Below are positions 40,788-49,963 of a stretch of 64,000 bases of DNA, piece after piece. A program made the translations under genes and the position numbers. This stretch comes from Nakamurella flavida (GTDB lineage Bacteria; Actinomycetota; Actinomycetes; Mycobacteriales; Nakamurellaceae). The stretch's first letter is position 1. Each line of letters opens with the position of its first letter. The stretch lies in NCBI RefSeq assembly GCF_030811475.1, contig NZ_JAUSQV010000001.1, positions 4,076,880 to 4,140,879 of the forward strand, written 5' to 3'. The notes under the pieces were generated by a model that searched no databases, was not told the DNA's origin, and saw only the letters and a program-made list of their open reading frames with translations.

Positions 40788-41318
40788 TCAGACGTCGTCG
40801 TCGAGATGAGCCCAGCGGCTGATCCGCGCCCGGACCTCGTCGGCTACGGCCCGGTCGAGCCCGGGCAGCGGAACGGATCCGGCAGCGGTGTGGACGTGCA
40901 GGTTGGCCAGGGCGAACCGGTCTGCCAGCACGCCGTGCTCCGACCGCAGGTACTGGACCCGGCTCATCGGCACCACCGTCCGGCTGGTGACGAGGAACCC
41001 GTGCTGGACGTCGATCTCGGTCTCGCTGATCGCGTACCAGAACAGCCGGTGCCGCACCCGTGGCGCGATCCCGGCGCGGACCCCGATCAGCAGGACGGCG
41101 ACCAGCGCGGCGACGGTCCACCGCACGCCCGGGGTGAACCAGCCCGACGCCACCGCCCAGAGGACGAACAGTCCGGTCACCGGGACGCCGACCAGCAGGG
41201 CCTGCGCCGTCCAGTACCCCCGGGTGCGGGTGGGCAGCCGTTCCCGGTCGGCCGGGCGGTCACCGGGCAGGTCCTCGGGGCCGGGCGTCTCGTCGACCTC
41301 GGGGCGCGCCGAGGTCAC
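40788..41318 (-). CDS. PH-domain membrane protein (YdbS-like)
   Basis: The 176-residue protein has two hydrophobic helices (about residues 38-85) followed by a bPH2 domain (RHRLFWYAISETEIDVQHGFLVTSRTVVPMSRVQYL). In many bacteria a YdbS-YdbT pair is encoded together, as here. The GTG start overlaps the stop of the upstream PH gene by four bases (GTGA). Function is unknown. Confidence 0.84.
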   Translation of the reverse strand: MTSARPEVDETPGPEDLPGDRPADRERLPTRTRGYWTAQALLVGVPVTGLFVLWAVASGWFTPGVRWTVAALVAVLLIGVRAGIAPRVRHRLFWYAISETEIDVQHGFLVTSRTVVPMSRVQYLRSEHGVLADRFALANLHVHTAAGSVPLPGLDRAVADEVRARISRWAHLDDDV

Positions 41319-42040
41319 GCGCGCCCGGGGCCGGGTCCGGGGCCGGCTCCGTCGGGATGCTCGACCCGCGGTTCATCGGCGGCGGAGGTGTCGGTGCGGC
41401 CTGCGTCCAGGTCCGCCGCCGTGGTGATCGGCCGGGCGTCCGTGACGGAGGAGGCGACCGGGTCGGCCGCCGTCCCGTGGTCACCGGTCCCGTGGTCACC
41501 GGACTCTCCGTCGCCGGTCCCGGGCTCACCGGTCCCGTGCTCGCCGGTCCCGTGCTCGCCGGTCTCGTCGTCGCCGGTCTCTTGGTCCTCGGCGAGCAGC
41601 AGCTCGCCGCCGGCCACCGCGGTCAGGGCGGGCAGATCCCGCGGGCGGACCATGATCAGCCGGATGCGCTTGCCGCCGGCGGTCACCGCGACGGCCCAGC
41701 GGGTCCCGGTGAACTCCAGGCTGTCCAGCTCGGCCCAGGCGATGGTGCGGCGGCGCCACGGGCCGATGACGGCGATGCGCCGGGCGTCCGCCGTGGTCCG
41801 GGTCAGCAGGGTGGACACCAGGACCAGGGCGGGGATGCCGTACCCCAGCCACACGAACAGCCCACCCGCGACCCCGCCCGCGGTCACCAGCGGGATGGCG
41901 CACAGGAAGGCGACGACCGGCAGCAGCAGCGCCCAGGCGGGCAGGCGGAGCGTCACCCGTCGCGGCGACCGGGGCGTCGACCCCAGGGGGGTGTCGGCGG
42001 CGGACGCTCCCGGGGTGTTCCCCGGTCCTGGACGGGACAT
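41315..42040 (-). CDS. PH-domain protein with low-complexity tail (Cfp6-like)
   Basis: The 241-residue protein begins with a Pro/Ser-rich start, two hydrophobic helices (about residues 33-80) and a PH-like segment (RRRTIAWAELDSLEFTGTRWAVAV, near 95-130), comparable to mycobacterial Cfp6, which lies at the equivalent position before ilvB. The tail (about residues 150-185) is an acidic Gly-Thr-Gly repeat. It is the first gene of a four-gene minus-strand operon ending with the LppZ-like gene, and is divergent from the ilv leader. Confidence 0.8.
   Translation of the reverse strand: MSRPGPGNTPGASAADTPLGSTPRSPRRVTLRLPAWALLLPVVAFLCAIPLVTAGGVAGGLFVWLGYGIPALVLVSTLLTRTTADARRIAVIGPWRRRTIAWAELDSLEFTGTRWAVAVTAGGKRIRLIMVRPRDLPALTAVAGGELLLAEDQETGDDETGEHGTGEHGTGEPGTGDGESGDHGTGDHGTAADPVASSVTDARPITTAADLDAGRTDTSAADEPRVEHPDGAGPGPGPGRA
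41471..41577. repeat. Low-complexity repeat encoding the Gly-Thr-Gly tail
   Basis: Degenerate units of about 15 bases, based on CGGTCCCGTGGTCAC/CGGTCCCGTGCTCGC, repeat about six times. They encode GTGEHGTGEPGTGD-like sequence inside the PH-domain gene. Slippage-prone. Confidence 0.7.
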
Positions 42041-42131
42041 GTCCCCATCGTGGCATCCCGCCGGACGGGAGCCGCCCGCGCGCGTCGCCCGGGGGATGTT
42101 CGCCCGTCCCGATCGGCGGGTGCGCCGGGAG

Positions 42132-42167
42132 TTGACAGCCCAACCTGGCCCGGCTTACTGTCGCCGC
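42132..42167 (+). promoter_or_regulatory. ilvBNC promoter
   Basis: A perfect -35 TTGACA (42132-42137), 18-base spacer and -10 TACTGT (42156-42161) end six bases before the leader-peptide GTG, placing the start site at or beside the first codon. It is the best sigma-70-type promoter in the window. Confidence 0.8.
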
Positions 42168-42197
42168 GTGCGTACCGCCCTCCTCGTAATCTCCTAG
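42168..42197 (+). CDS. ilv leader peptide MRTALLVIS
   Basis: A nine-codon ORF (GTG start, TAG stop) encodes M-R-T-A-L-L-V-I-S, with four adjacent branched-chain codons (CTC CTC GTA ATC). Ribosome stalling here when Leu, Val or Ile is short is the standard trigger of ilv attenuation. There is no Shine-Dalgarno sequence; the start codon sits at the predicted transcript 5' end, so the peptide should be translated from a leaderless mRNA. A hairpin begins at its stop codon and a U-tract terminator follows. Confidence 0.8.
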   Translation: MRTALLVIS

Positions 42198-42226
42198 CGC
42201 GTCTCTCGCCACCCGCGAGAACGCGC
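42197..42226 (+). promoter_or_regulatory. First leader hairpin of the ilv attenuator
   Basis: GCGCGT-C-TCTCGC (42197-42209) pairs with GCGAGA-ACGCGC (42215-42226): 12 bp with one bulged C and a CACCC loop, starting at the leader stop codon. It may be the pause or switch hairpin. The antiterminator pairing is not clear to me. Confidence 0.6.
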
Positions 42227-42227
42227 C

Positions 42228-42265
42228 ACCCCTTCGTCGCCACAGGTGACAAGGGGTCTTTTTTT
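42228..42265 (+). terminator. Attenuator terminator upstream of ilvB
   Basis: ACCCCTT (42228-42234) pairs with AAGGGGT (42251-42257), with further GTC/GAC pairs inside, and is followed by seven T residues (42259-42265). It is the only long U-tract terminator in the window and lies 72 bases before ilvB. Confidence 0.85.
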
Positions 42266-42337
42266 GCCCGCAGCACCCCGGTGGGCAGCACGTCCGGAAC
42301 GAACCGAGCACCAGCCCAGTAGCGAAGAAGGTCAGTC

Positions 42338-44167
42338 ATGACGCAGAGCCGCGCGACCGAGGTCCGGCCGATGGTCATCCCGCAGGTGACGCTGCCCACC
42401 GGTGGTGCTCCCGCGGCCCCGGCCCCGGAGCGGACGACCGGCGCCGGCGCCGTGGTCCGGGCCCTGGAGGAGGCGGGCGCGGAGATCGTGTTCGGCATCC
42501 CCGGCGGCGCCGTCCTCCCGGTGTACGACCCCCTGCTGGACTCCACGAAGGTCCGGCACGTCCTCGTCCGCCACGAGCAGGGCGCGGGTCACGCGGCCAC
42601 CGGGTACGCCCAGGCCTCCGGCAAGGTCGGGGTCTGCATGGCCACCTCCGGCCCCGGGGCGACCAACCTGGTCACCCCGATCGCCGACGCCCACATGGAC
42701 TCCGTGCCGCTGGTCGCCATCACCGGGCAGGTCGGCACGCCGCTCATCGGGACGGACGGCTTCCAGGAGGCCGACATCTGCGGCATCACCATGCCGATCA
42801 CGAAGCACAACTTCCTGGTCGACGACCCGGCCAAGATCGCGGAGACCATCGCGGCGGCCTTCCACCTGGCATCCACGGGCCGACCCGGCCCGGTGCTGGT
42901 GGACATCCCCAAGGACATCCTGCAGGCCGACACCACCTTCGTCTGGCCCAAGGACGTCCACCTGCCCGGTTACCGGCCGACGACCCGGCCGCACGCCGGT
43001 CAGATCAGCGCCGCGGCCAAGCTGATCGCCGCGGCCCGCCGACCGGTGCTGTACGTCGGTGGCGGCGTCATCAAGTCCGAGGCCTGCGCCGAGCTGCTGG
43101 AGCTCGCCGAGCTCACCGGCATCCCGGTGGTCACTACGCTGATGGCCCGCGGGGCCTTCCCGGACTCGCACCTGCAGCACCTGGGCATGCCCGGGATGCA
43201 CGGGACGGTGGCCGCGGTCGCCGGCCTGCAGCGGTCCGACGTGCTGATCGCGCTCGGTGCGCGCTTCGACGACCGGGTGACCGGCCAGCTGTCCGGGTTC
43301 GCCCCGAACGCGACCGTCGTGCACGCCGACATCGATCCCGCGGAGATCGGCAAGAACCGGGTCGCCGACATCCCCATCGTCGGCGACGCGAAGGAGATCA
43401 TCACCCAGCTGATCACCGCCATCCGGGCCGAGCAGGCCGCCGGGGTCGTCGCCGACCTCACGGCCTGGTGGGCCGACCTGGACGAGCTCCGCGGGACCTT
43501 CCCGCTGGGCTACGACTGGCCCGACGACGGCAGCCTGTCCCCCCAGTACGTGATCCAGCGTCTCGGTGAGATCGCCGGCCCGGACGCGATCTACACCTCC
43601 GGGGTCGGACAGCACCAGATGTGGGCCGCGCAGTTCGTCAAGTACGAGAAGCCCCGCACCTGGCTGAACTCCGGCGGCCTGGGCACCATGGGCTACGCCG
43701 TGCCCGCGGCCATGGGCGCCAAGATGGCCTGCCCGGAGAAGGTGGTCTGGGCGATCGACGGCGACGGCTGCTTCCAGATGACCAACCAGGAGTTGGCCAC
43801 CTGCGCCATCGAGGGCATCCCGATCAAGGTCGCCGTCATCAACAACGGCAACCTGGGCATGGTCCGGCAGTGGCAGACCCTCTTCTACGGCGAGCGCTAC
43901 AGCCAGACCGATCTGGGTACGCACAAGCACCGCATCCCCGACTTCAAACTGCTCGCCGAGGCCTACGGCTGCGTCGGGCTCCGGTGCGAGTCCCGCGAGG
44001 ACGTCGACGCCACCATCGCCGCGGCCATGGCCGTCAACGACCGTCCGGTCGTCGTCGACTTCACCGTCGGCAAGGACGCCCAGGTGTGGCCGATGGTCGC
44101 CGCCGGCACCGGTAACGACCAGATCATGGCCGCGCGCGGCATCCGTCCGTTGTTCGAAGAGGAGTGA
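42338..44167 (+). CDS. ilvB: Acetolactate synthase large subunit
   Basis: This 609-residue thiamine-diphosphate enzyme makes acetolactate and acetohydroxybutyrate, the first common step to valine, leucine and isoleucine. It has the catalytic Glu in [15 protein letters not shown] near residue 75, the FAD-binding middle region with [10 protein letters not shown] and RFDDRVTG, and the ThDP-Mg motif [16 protein letters not shown] to VINNGN near 475-505. The N-terminus carries about 35 extra unconserved residues. Expression should be controlled by the attenuator upstream. It overlaps ilvN by four bases (GTGA), giving coupled translation of the two subunits. Confidence 0.97.
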   Translation: MTQSRATEVRPMVIPQVTLPTGGAPAAPAPERTTGAGAVVRALEEAGAEIVFGIPGGAVLPVYDPLLDSTKVRHVLVRHEQGAGHAATGYAQASGKVGVCMATSGPGATNLVTPIADAHMDSVPLVAITGQVGTPLIGTDGFQEADICGITMPITKHNFLVDDPAKIAETIAAAFHLASTGRPGPVLVDIPKDILQADTTFVWPKDVHLPGYRPTTRPHAGQISAAAKLIAAARRPVLYVGGGVIKSEACAELLELAELTGIPVVTTLMARGAFPDSHLQHLGMPGMHGTVAAVAGLQRSDVLIALGARFDDRVTGQLSGFAPNATVVHADIDPAEIGKNRVADIPIVGDAKEIITQLITAIRAEQAAGVVADLTAWWADLDELRGTFPLGYDWPDDGSLSPQYVIQRLGEIAGPDAIYTSGVGQHQMWAAQFVKYEKPRTWLNSGGLGTMGYAVPAAMGAKMACPEKVVWAIDGDGCFQMTNQELATCAIEGIPIKVAVINNGNLGMVRQWQTLFYGERYSQTDLGTHKHRIPDFKLLAEAYGCVGLRCESREDVDATIAAAMAVNDRPVVVDFTVGKDAQVWPMVAAGTGNDQIMAARGIRPLFEEE

Positions 44168-44688
44168 GCACACCCGTGAGCCGTCACACGCTGTCGGTCC
44201 TGGTCGAGAACAAACCCGGTGTGCTGGCCCGGGTCTCGTCGTTGTTCTCCCGGCGGGGGTTCAACATCGACTCCCTGGCCGTGGGTCCGACGGAGAACCC
44301 GGAGGTCTCCCGGATGACCATCGTGGTCGCCGTCGAGGCGCTCCCCCTGGAGCAGGTCACCAAGCAGCTGAACAAGCTGATCAACGTGCTGAAGATCGTC
44401 GAGCTGTCCTCGGACGCGGCGGTCCAGCGTGAACTGGTGCTGATCAAACTGCGTGCCGATCCGCACAGCCGCGGGCAGATCATCTCGATCGTCGAGATGT
44501 TCCGCGCGCACATCGTGGACGTGGCCCCGGACTCGCTCACCGTCGAGGTGACCGGGACCTCCGACAAGCTCGAGGCGCTCACCAGGCTGCTCGAGCCGTA
44601 CGGCGTCCGCGAGATCGTGCAGTCGGGCATGGTGGCGCTCGGCCGCGGACCGCGGGCGATCACCTCCTCGTCCAGCAGGGCAGACTGA
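44164..44688 (+). CDS. ilvN: Acetolactate synthase small (regulatory) subunit
   Basis: The 174-residue subunit carries the ACT domain that binds valine for feedback inhibition ([34 protein letters not shown], residues 8-42) and a C-terminal domain that activates IlvB. The GTG start at 44164 overlaps ilvB; a GTG at 44176 is possible. ilvC follows after 108 bases. Confidence 0.96.
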   Translation: MSTPVSRHTLSVLVENKPGVLARVSSLFSRRGFNIDSLAVGPTENPEVSRMTIVVAVEALPLEQVTKQLNKLINVLKIVELSSDAAVQRELVLIKLRADPHSRGQIISIVEMFRAHIVDVAPDSLTVEVTGTSDKLEALTRLLEPYGVREIVQSGMVALGRGPRAITSSSSRAD

Positions 44689-45822
<1,134 letters not shown>

Positions 45823-45845
45823 CCTGCGCACACCCCCTGAACGCC

Positions 45846-45880
45846 GAACCGGGCGGGAGCACCGTGCTCCCGCCCGGTTC
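45846..45880. terminator. Bidirectional terminator after ilvC
   Basis: A perfect 16-bp stem (45846-45861 with 45865-45880) with a three-base CCG loop lies 24 bases after the ilvC stop and 28 before the end of the convergent gene. TGTGTCC follows. Confidence 0.85.
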
Positions 45881-45907
45881 TGTGTCCGGAGGCTTCCTGG
45901 ACAGCGG

Positions 45908-46726
45908 TCAGAGGGTGGAGGTCCCACGCGAGCGGAACCATTCCTTGCTCGGCCTCTGCAGCATGAGGATGACGATGGTCACCGAGATGGCCAGGCCGAG
46001 CACGTTCCGGTTCTCCCCGTCGTCGGTGAACAGGCTGACCAGCTGGATCGCCGCGGCCACGATCGCCACGACCGTCAGGAACTTGGCGCTCCGGCCCTGC
46101 AGCGCCCACACCCCGGACCAGATGTAGACCGCACCGACAGCCAGGAACAGCACGGCCAGCACGATCACCACGGCACCCGCCGTCCCGCTCTCCCCGGCTC
46201 GGGTGGCCACCACACTCCCGGCGAGCAGGGCGATCAGCCCGACGAGCAGGCTGAGCCCGCCGACCACGAACGCGAGGACGGCGGATGCGGTGACCTGGCC
46301 GGGTCGACGCCCGCCCGGGGGAGCGGGATACCGCGAATCCGTCGGCGCCGCGTACGCACCCCCCGGAAAGGCGCCCGGCTGTCCGTTACCCGGCTGTGGG
46401 TATCCCGGTTGCCCGTACGCCTGCTGTCCGTACTGCGGCTGTCCGTACTGAGGCTGCGGGTACCCCTGCTGGCCGTGACCCGGCTGTCCGTACTGGGGCT
46501 GCTGGTATCCCTGCTGGCCGTATCCCGGCTGCCCGTACTGGGGCTGCTGGTATCCCTGCTGTCCGTACCCCTGTTGTCCGTACCCCTGTTGCCCGTACCC
46601 CTGCTGTCCGTAACCGGGGTGCGCGGGGCCGCTGCCGCCGGGACCCGCGTCGTCCTTGCGGAGGTTCGGCGTCCCGCCCGGTGCCGGGGTGGACCCCGAC
46701 GGATCCCCGTCGGTCGGTGTGCTCAT
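45908..46726 (-). CDS. Membrane protein with Gly-Tyr-Gln-Gln repeats
   Basis: The 272-residue protein has a disordered start, a repeat region of GYGQQ and QPQYGQPG units (about residues 38-115), a Pro/Gly stretch and about four hydrophobic helices (about 145-172, 183-208, 217-234, 243-258). The overall plan, a cytoplasmic Gly/Tyr/Gln/Pro-rich region before a multispan membrane domain, occurs in many actinobacterial proteins with no assigned function. Such tails can self-associate, so a scaffold role is possible. GAGAGGA precedes ATG at 46726. Confidence 0.8.
   Translation of the reverse strand: MSTPTDGDPSGSTPAPGGTPNLRKDDAGPGGSGPAHPGYGQQGYGQQGYGQQGYGQQGYQQPQYGQPGYGQQGYQQPQYGQPGHGQQGYPQPQYGQPQYGQQAYGQPGYPQPGNGQPGAFPGGAYAAPTDSRYPAPPGGRRPGQVTASAVLAFVVGGLSLLVGLIALLAGSVVATRAGESGTAGAVVIVLAVLFLAVGAVYIWSGVWALQGRSAKFLTVVAIVAAAIQLVSLFTDDGENRNVLGLAISVTIVILMLQRPSKEWFRSRGTSTL
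46382..46615. repeat. Tandem repeats encoding GYGQQ units
   Basis: Units of 15 and 24 bases repeat with little divergence; on the minus strand they read as GGN-TAC-GGN-CAG-CAG-like codons. They encode residues 38-115 of the membrane protein. Copy number is likely to vary between strains. Confidence 0.8.
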
Positions 46727-46865
46727 GGTCGGTCCTCTCGTCTGCCGCTCACGGCCGTGTCCGCGCCGTGCGGCGATCATCGCCCGACCCGGGTGGGAAC
46801 GCCGTGGGATCGCCGCAGATCAGCCCGCGGTCGCCCGGTCGTCGGGTCGTCGCCGCCCGCATCGC

Positions 46866-47025
46866 TACGATGACCCGCGGACCGCGCCGTCCGCCCGGGT
46901 TCCCGGGTCGGCCGTCGGGTCGTGCCGCCCCGCACGCCGGTCCGGGAGCCCTGTGCCCCGTCGTCCCGCCCCGCGCCCCGCCCGGGGGAGCGGGGTCGGC
47001 GCGGCACGCCTGAACAGGAGATCAC
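46866..47025 (+). promoter_or_regulatory. serA upstream region with TACGAT box and long leader
   Basis: A TACGAT -10-like box (46866-46871) would give a 5' leader of about 148 bases before serA, much longer than most here. The leader is GC-rich with several possible hairpins. I do not recognise a known riboswitch class. Confidence 0.3.
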
Positions 47026-48618
47026 GTGCCCCAGCCCGTCGTGCTGATCGCGGAGGCGCTCGCGCCCTCGGCCATGGAAGTCCTCGGTGACGAGTTCGAG
47101 ATCCGATCGGTGGACGGTGCGGACCGGTCCGCGCTGCTCCCGGCGCTGGCCGAGGCGGACGCGGTGCTCATCCGGTCGGCGACGCAGATCGACGCCGAGG
47201 CCCTGGCCGCGGCGCCGCGGCTCAAGGTGGTCGCCCGGGCCGGCATCGGCCTGGACAACGTCGACGTGCCGGCGGCCACCGCCCGCGGCGTGCTGGTCGT
47301 CAACGCCCCGCAGTCGAACATCATCACCGCCGCCGAGCACGCCGTCGCGCTGGTGCTGTCGGTGGCCCGCCACATCCCCGCCGCCCACGCCTCCGTGCTC
47401 GCCGGCGAGTGGAAGCGGAGCGCGTTCACCGGCGTCGAGATCGCCGACAAGACCGTCGGCGTGGTCGGTCTCGGTCGGATCGGGCAGCTCTTCGCCAGTC
47501 GCATCGCCGCCTTCGGCACCACCGTGATCGCCTACGACCCCTATCTGCAGCCCGCCCGGGCTGCGGCCCTCGGGGTCCAGCTGGTCGACCTGGCCACCCT
47601 GCTGACCCGCGCCGACATCATCTCGATCCATCTGCCGCGCACCCCCGAGACGCTGGGGCTCATCGGCGCGGCCGAGCTGGCCACGGTCAAGCGCGGCGTG
47701 CTGATCGTCAACGCGGCCCGCGGTGGCCTCATCGACGAGCAGGCCCTCGCCGACGCCCTGGCCTCCGGGCAGGTCGGCGGGGCCGGCGTCGACGTCTACG
47801 TGCAGGAGCCGCTGTCCGCGGACAACCCCCTGCGCACCGCGCCCAACGTGGTGTTGACGCCGCACCTGGGCGCCTCCACCGTCGAGGCGCAGGACAAGGC
47901 GGGCACGGCGGTGGCCCGGTCGGTCAAGCTGGCCCTGCGCGGCGACTTCGTGCCCGACGCGGTGAACGTGCAGGCGGCCGGGCCGGTCGCCGACGAGGTC
48001 CGACCGTGGATCCCGCTCGTGTCCCGGCTCGGCACCATCCTCACCGCCGTCGGCGGCGGCGTCCCGAGCACCGTGGTGGTCGAGGTGCGCGGCGATCTGG
48101 CCCACCAGGACACCACGATCCTGCAGCTGGCCGCGGTCCGCGGGATCTTCGGGCCGGTCATCTCCGAGTCGGTCACCTTCGTCAACGCCCCCGCCCTGGC
48201 CGCCGAGCACGGGCTCGACCTGTCCGGCACCTCCAGCGAGGAGACCGGTGACTACCGCTCCTCGGTGACGCTGCGGGCGGCCATGCCCGACGGTGCCGCC
48301 CGCTCGGTCAGCGGCACGCTGTCCGGGGAGGACCAGACGGCCAAGCTCATCGAGATCAACGGCCGGCACTTCGACCTGCGCGCCGAGGGCGACATGCTGG
48401 TGCTCGCCTACGCCGACCGGCCCGGCGTGATGGGCACGGTGGGCGCCCTGCTGGGCGACGCCCAGGTGAACATCCAGGCGGCGCAGATCTCCCAGGAGCT
48501 CTCCGGGCGGGCCGCCATCATGGTTCTCCGGGTGGACGGCATCCCGCCGCAGGATCTGCTTGACGCCATCGGTTCCGCGGTCGACGCCCGCGCGATCCGC
48601 GCCATCGCCGCCGACTGA
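47026..48618 (+). CDS. serA: D-3-phosphoglycerate dehydrogenase
   Basis: This 530-residue NAD enzyme begins serine synthesis. It has the Rossmann motif VGVVGLGRIGQLFASR near residue 144, catalytic Arg/Glu region VNAARGGLIDEQAL near 228, catalytic His in VVLTPHLGAST near 280, then an intervening ASB domain (about 320-450) and a C-terminal ACT domain (LVLAYADRPGVMGTVGALL onward) for serine feedback. This is the long form found in mycobacteria. GTG at 47026 follows AGGAGAT. It is monocistronic, with a hairpin after its stop. Confidence 0.96.
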   Translation: MPQPVVLIAEALAPSAMEVLGDEFEIRSVDGADRSALLPALAEADAVLIRSATQIDAEALAAAPRLKVVARAGIGLDNVDVPAATARGVLVVNAPQSNIITAAEHAVALVLSVARHIPAAHASVLAGEWKRSAFTGVEIADKTVGVVGLGRIGQLFASRIAAFGTTVIAYDPYLQPARAAALGVQLVDLATLLTRADIISIHLPRTPETLGLIGAAELATVKRGVLIVNAARGGLIDEQALADALASGQVGGAGVDVYVQEPLSADNPLRTAPNVVLTPHLGASTVEAQDKAGTAVARSVKLALRGDFVPDAVNVQAAGPVADEVRPWIPLVSRLGTILTAVGGGVPSTVVVEVRGDLAHQDTTILQLAAVRGIFGPVISESVTFVNAPALAAEHGLDLSGTSSEETGDYRSSVTLRAAMPDGAARSVSGTLSGEDQTAKLIEINGRHFDLRAEGDMLVLAYADRPGVMGTVGALLGDAQVNIQAAQISQELSGRAAIMVLRVDGIPPQDLLDAIGSAVDARAIRAIAAD

Positions 48619-48638
48619 CCAGCTGCGGCCCCCGGAGG

Positions 48639-48665
48639 CGGCCTGCGGGGTCATCCCGCAGGCCG
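48639..48665 (+). terminator. Hairpin after serA
   Basis: A perfect 11-bp stem (48639-48649 with 48655-48665) with a GTCAT loop starts 20 bases after the serA stop. It has no U-tract. Confidence 0.65.
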
Positions 48666-48739
48666 GGGGCGACACCCGATCGGGGGCTCGCGGCGGCAAA
48701 ATGCTCGCTGTGCGTCGATTGCCCGATACGCTGAGCACG

Positions 48740-48850
48740 ATGTCAGGGCGTGCGCTCCACCCCGGTGATGTGCCCCGACACCCCTGCAGTCCGAATCGAG
48801 CCCGGCGACGGGCGACCGCGCCCGGCGGCGCGACAGAGAGGTCGAGATGA
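48740..48850 (+). CDS. Candidate leaderless 36-codon upstream ORF coupled to leuB
   Basis: A TACGCT -10-like box (48727-48732) ends seven bases before an ATG that opens a 36-codon ORF. Its TGA overlaps the leuB start (ATGA at 48847-48850). The peptide (beginning [16 protein letters not shown]) is Arg-rich, with eight Arg codons including AGG and AGA, uncommon here, at its end. It has only one Leu codon, so it is not a classical leucine leader. The reading frame could be chance. Confidence 0.35.
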   Translation: MSGRALHPGDVPRHPCSPNRARRRATAPGGATERSR

Positions 48851-49869
48851 AGCTCGCGGTGATCCCCGGAGACGGCATCGGTCCCGAAGTGGTGGCCGAG
48901 GGCCTCAAGGTCCTGACCGGGGTCGTCCCCGACGTGCAGACGACCGACTACGACCTCGGCGCCACCCGCTGGCACCGCACCGGCGAGCTGTTGCCGGACT
49001 CGGTGCTCCGCGAACTCCGTGGGCACGACGCCATCCTGCTCGGCGCCGTCGGTGACCCGACCGTGCCGTCCGGGATCCTGGAGCGCGGTCTGCTGCTGCG
49101 CATCCGTTTCGAGCTCGACCACCACGTCAACCTGCGGCCCAGCCGGCTGTACCCGGGCGTCTCGGGTCCGCTGGCCGGCGACCAGGCCATCGACCTGGTC
49201 GTCATCCGCGAGGGCACCGAGGGTCCGTACGCCGGCAACGGCGGTCTGCTGCGGAAGGACACCCCGCACGAGATCGCCACGGAGATCTCGCTGAACACCT
49301 ATTTCGGTGTCGAGCGCGTGGTCCGGGAGGCCTTCCGCCGGGCGGCCCGCCGCCCCCGCAAGCACCTCACCCTGGTGCACAAGACGAACGTGCTCGTGCA
49401 CGCCGGCCAGCTCTGGTCGCGCGTGGTCGAGGAGGTGTCCATGGAGTTCCCGGACGTCTCGGTGGCCTACTGCCACATCGACGCCGCGATGATCTACCTG
49501 GTCACCGACCCGGGTCGGTTCGACGTCGTGGTCACCGACAACCTGTTCGGCGACATCCTCACCGACCTGGCCGCGGCCGTCTCCGGCGGCATCGGTCTGG
49601 CCGCGTCCGGCAACCTCGACCCGTCGGGGGCCAACCCAAGCATGTTCGAGCCGGTGCACGGATCCGCCCCGGACATCGCCGGCGCGGGCGTCGCCGATCC
49701 CACGGCCACCGTGTTGTCCATCGCCCTGCTGCTCGACCAGCAGGGGCTGCCCGAGGCCGCCCGTCGGGTGGAAGCAGCCGTGGCCTTCGACCTGGCCACC
49801 CGCCAGCCGGGGTCCACCGGCCGCACGTCGGCCATCGGCGACCGTTTGGCGGCGCTGGCCTCCAGCTGA
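48847..49869 (+). CDS. leuB: 3-isopropylmalate dehydrogenase
   Basis: This 340-residue NAD enzyme oxidises and decarboxylates 3-isopropylmalate in leucine synthesis. It shows the [22 protein letters not shown] substrate region near residues 80-105, the catalytic Lys in [11 protein letters not shown] near 180, the Mg-binding [17 protein letters not shown] near 230 and the cofactor loop [22 protein letters not shown] near 276. GAGAGG lies upstream, and the ATG overlaps a possible micro-ORF stop. cimA follows 94 bases later on the same strand. Confidence 0.95.
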   Translation: MKLAVIPGDGIGPEVVAEGLKVLTGVVPDVQTTDYDLGATRWHRTGELLPDSVLRELRGHDAILLGAVGDPTVPSGILERGLLLRIRFELDHHVNLRPSRLYPGVSGPLAGDQAIDLVVIREGTEGPYAGNGGLLRKDTPHEIATEISLNTYFGVERVVREAFRRAARRPRKHLTLVHKTNVLVHAGQLWSRVVEEVSMEFPDVSVAYCHIDAAMIYLVTDPGRFDVVVTDNLFGDILTDLAAAVSGGIGLAASGNLDPSGANPSMFEPVHGSAPDIAGAGVADPTATVLSIALLLDQQGLPEAARRVEAAVAFDLATRQPGSTGRTSAIGDRLAALASS

Positions 49870-49963
49870 GAGCATCGTCCGGGCCCGCGTGGCCGGCCGC
49901 TCTCCGGCCGGGCGTACGCCGGGCTCCGATGCCGTCCGTCGTCCCCTGATCCGAGGTTCCGCG

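Noticed and set aside
46382-46615. CRISPR-like repeats
   Set aside because: The repeats are direct, in frame, and encode GYGQQ units with no unique spacers.
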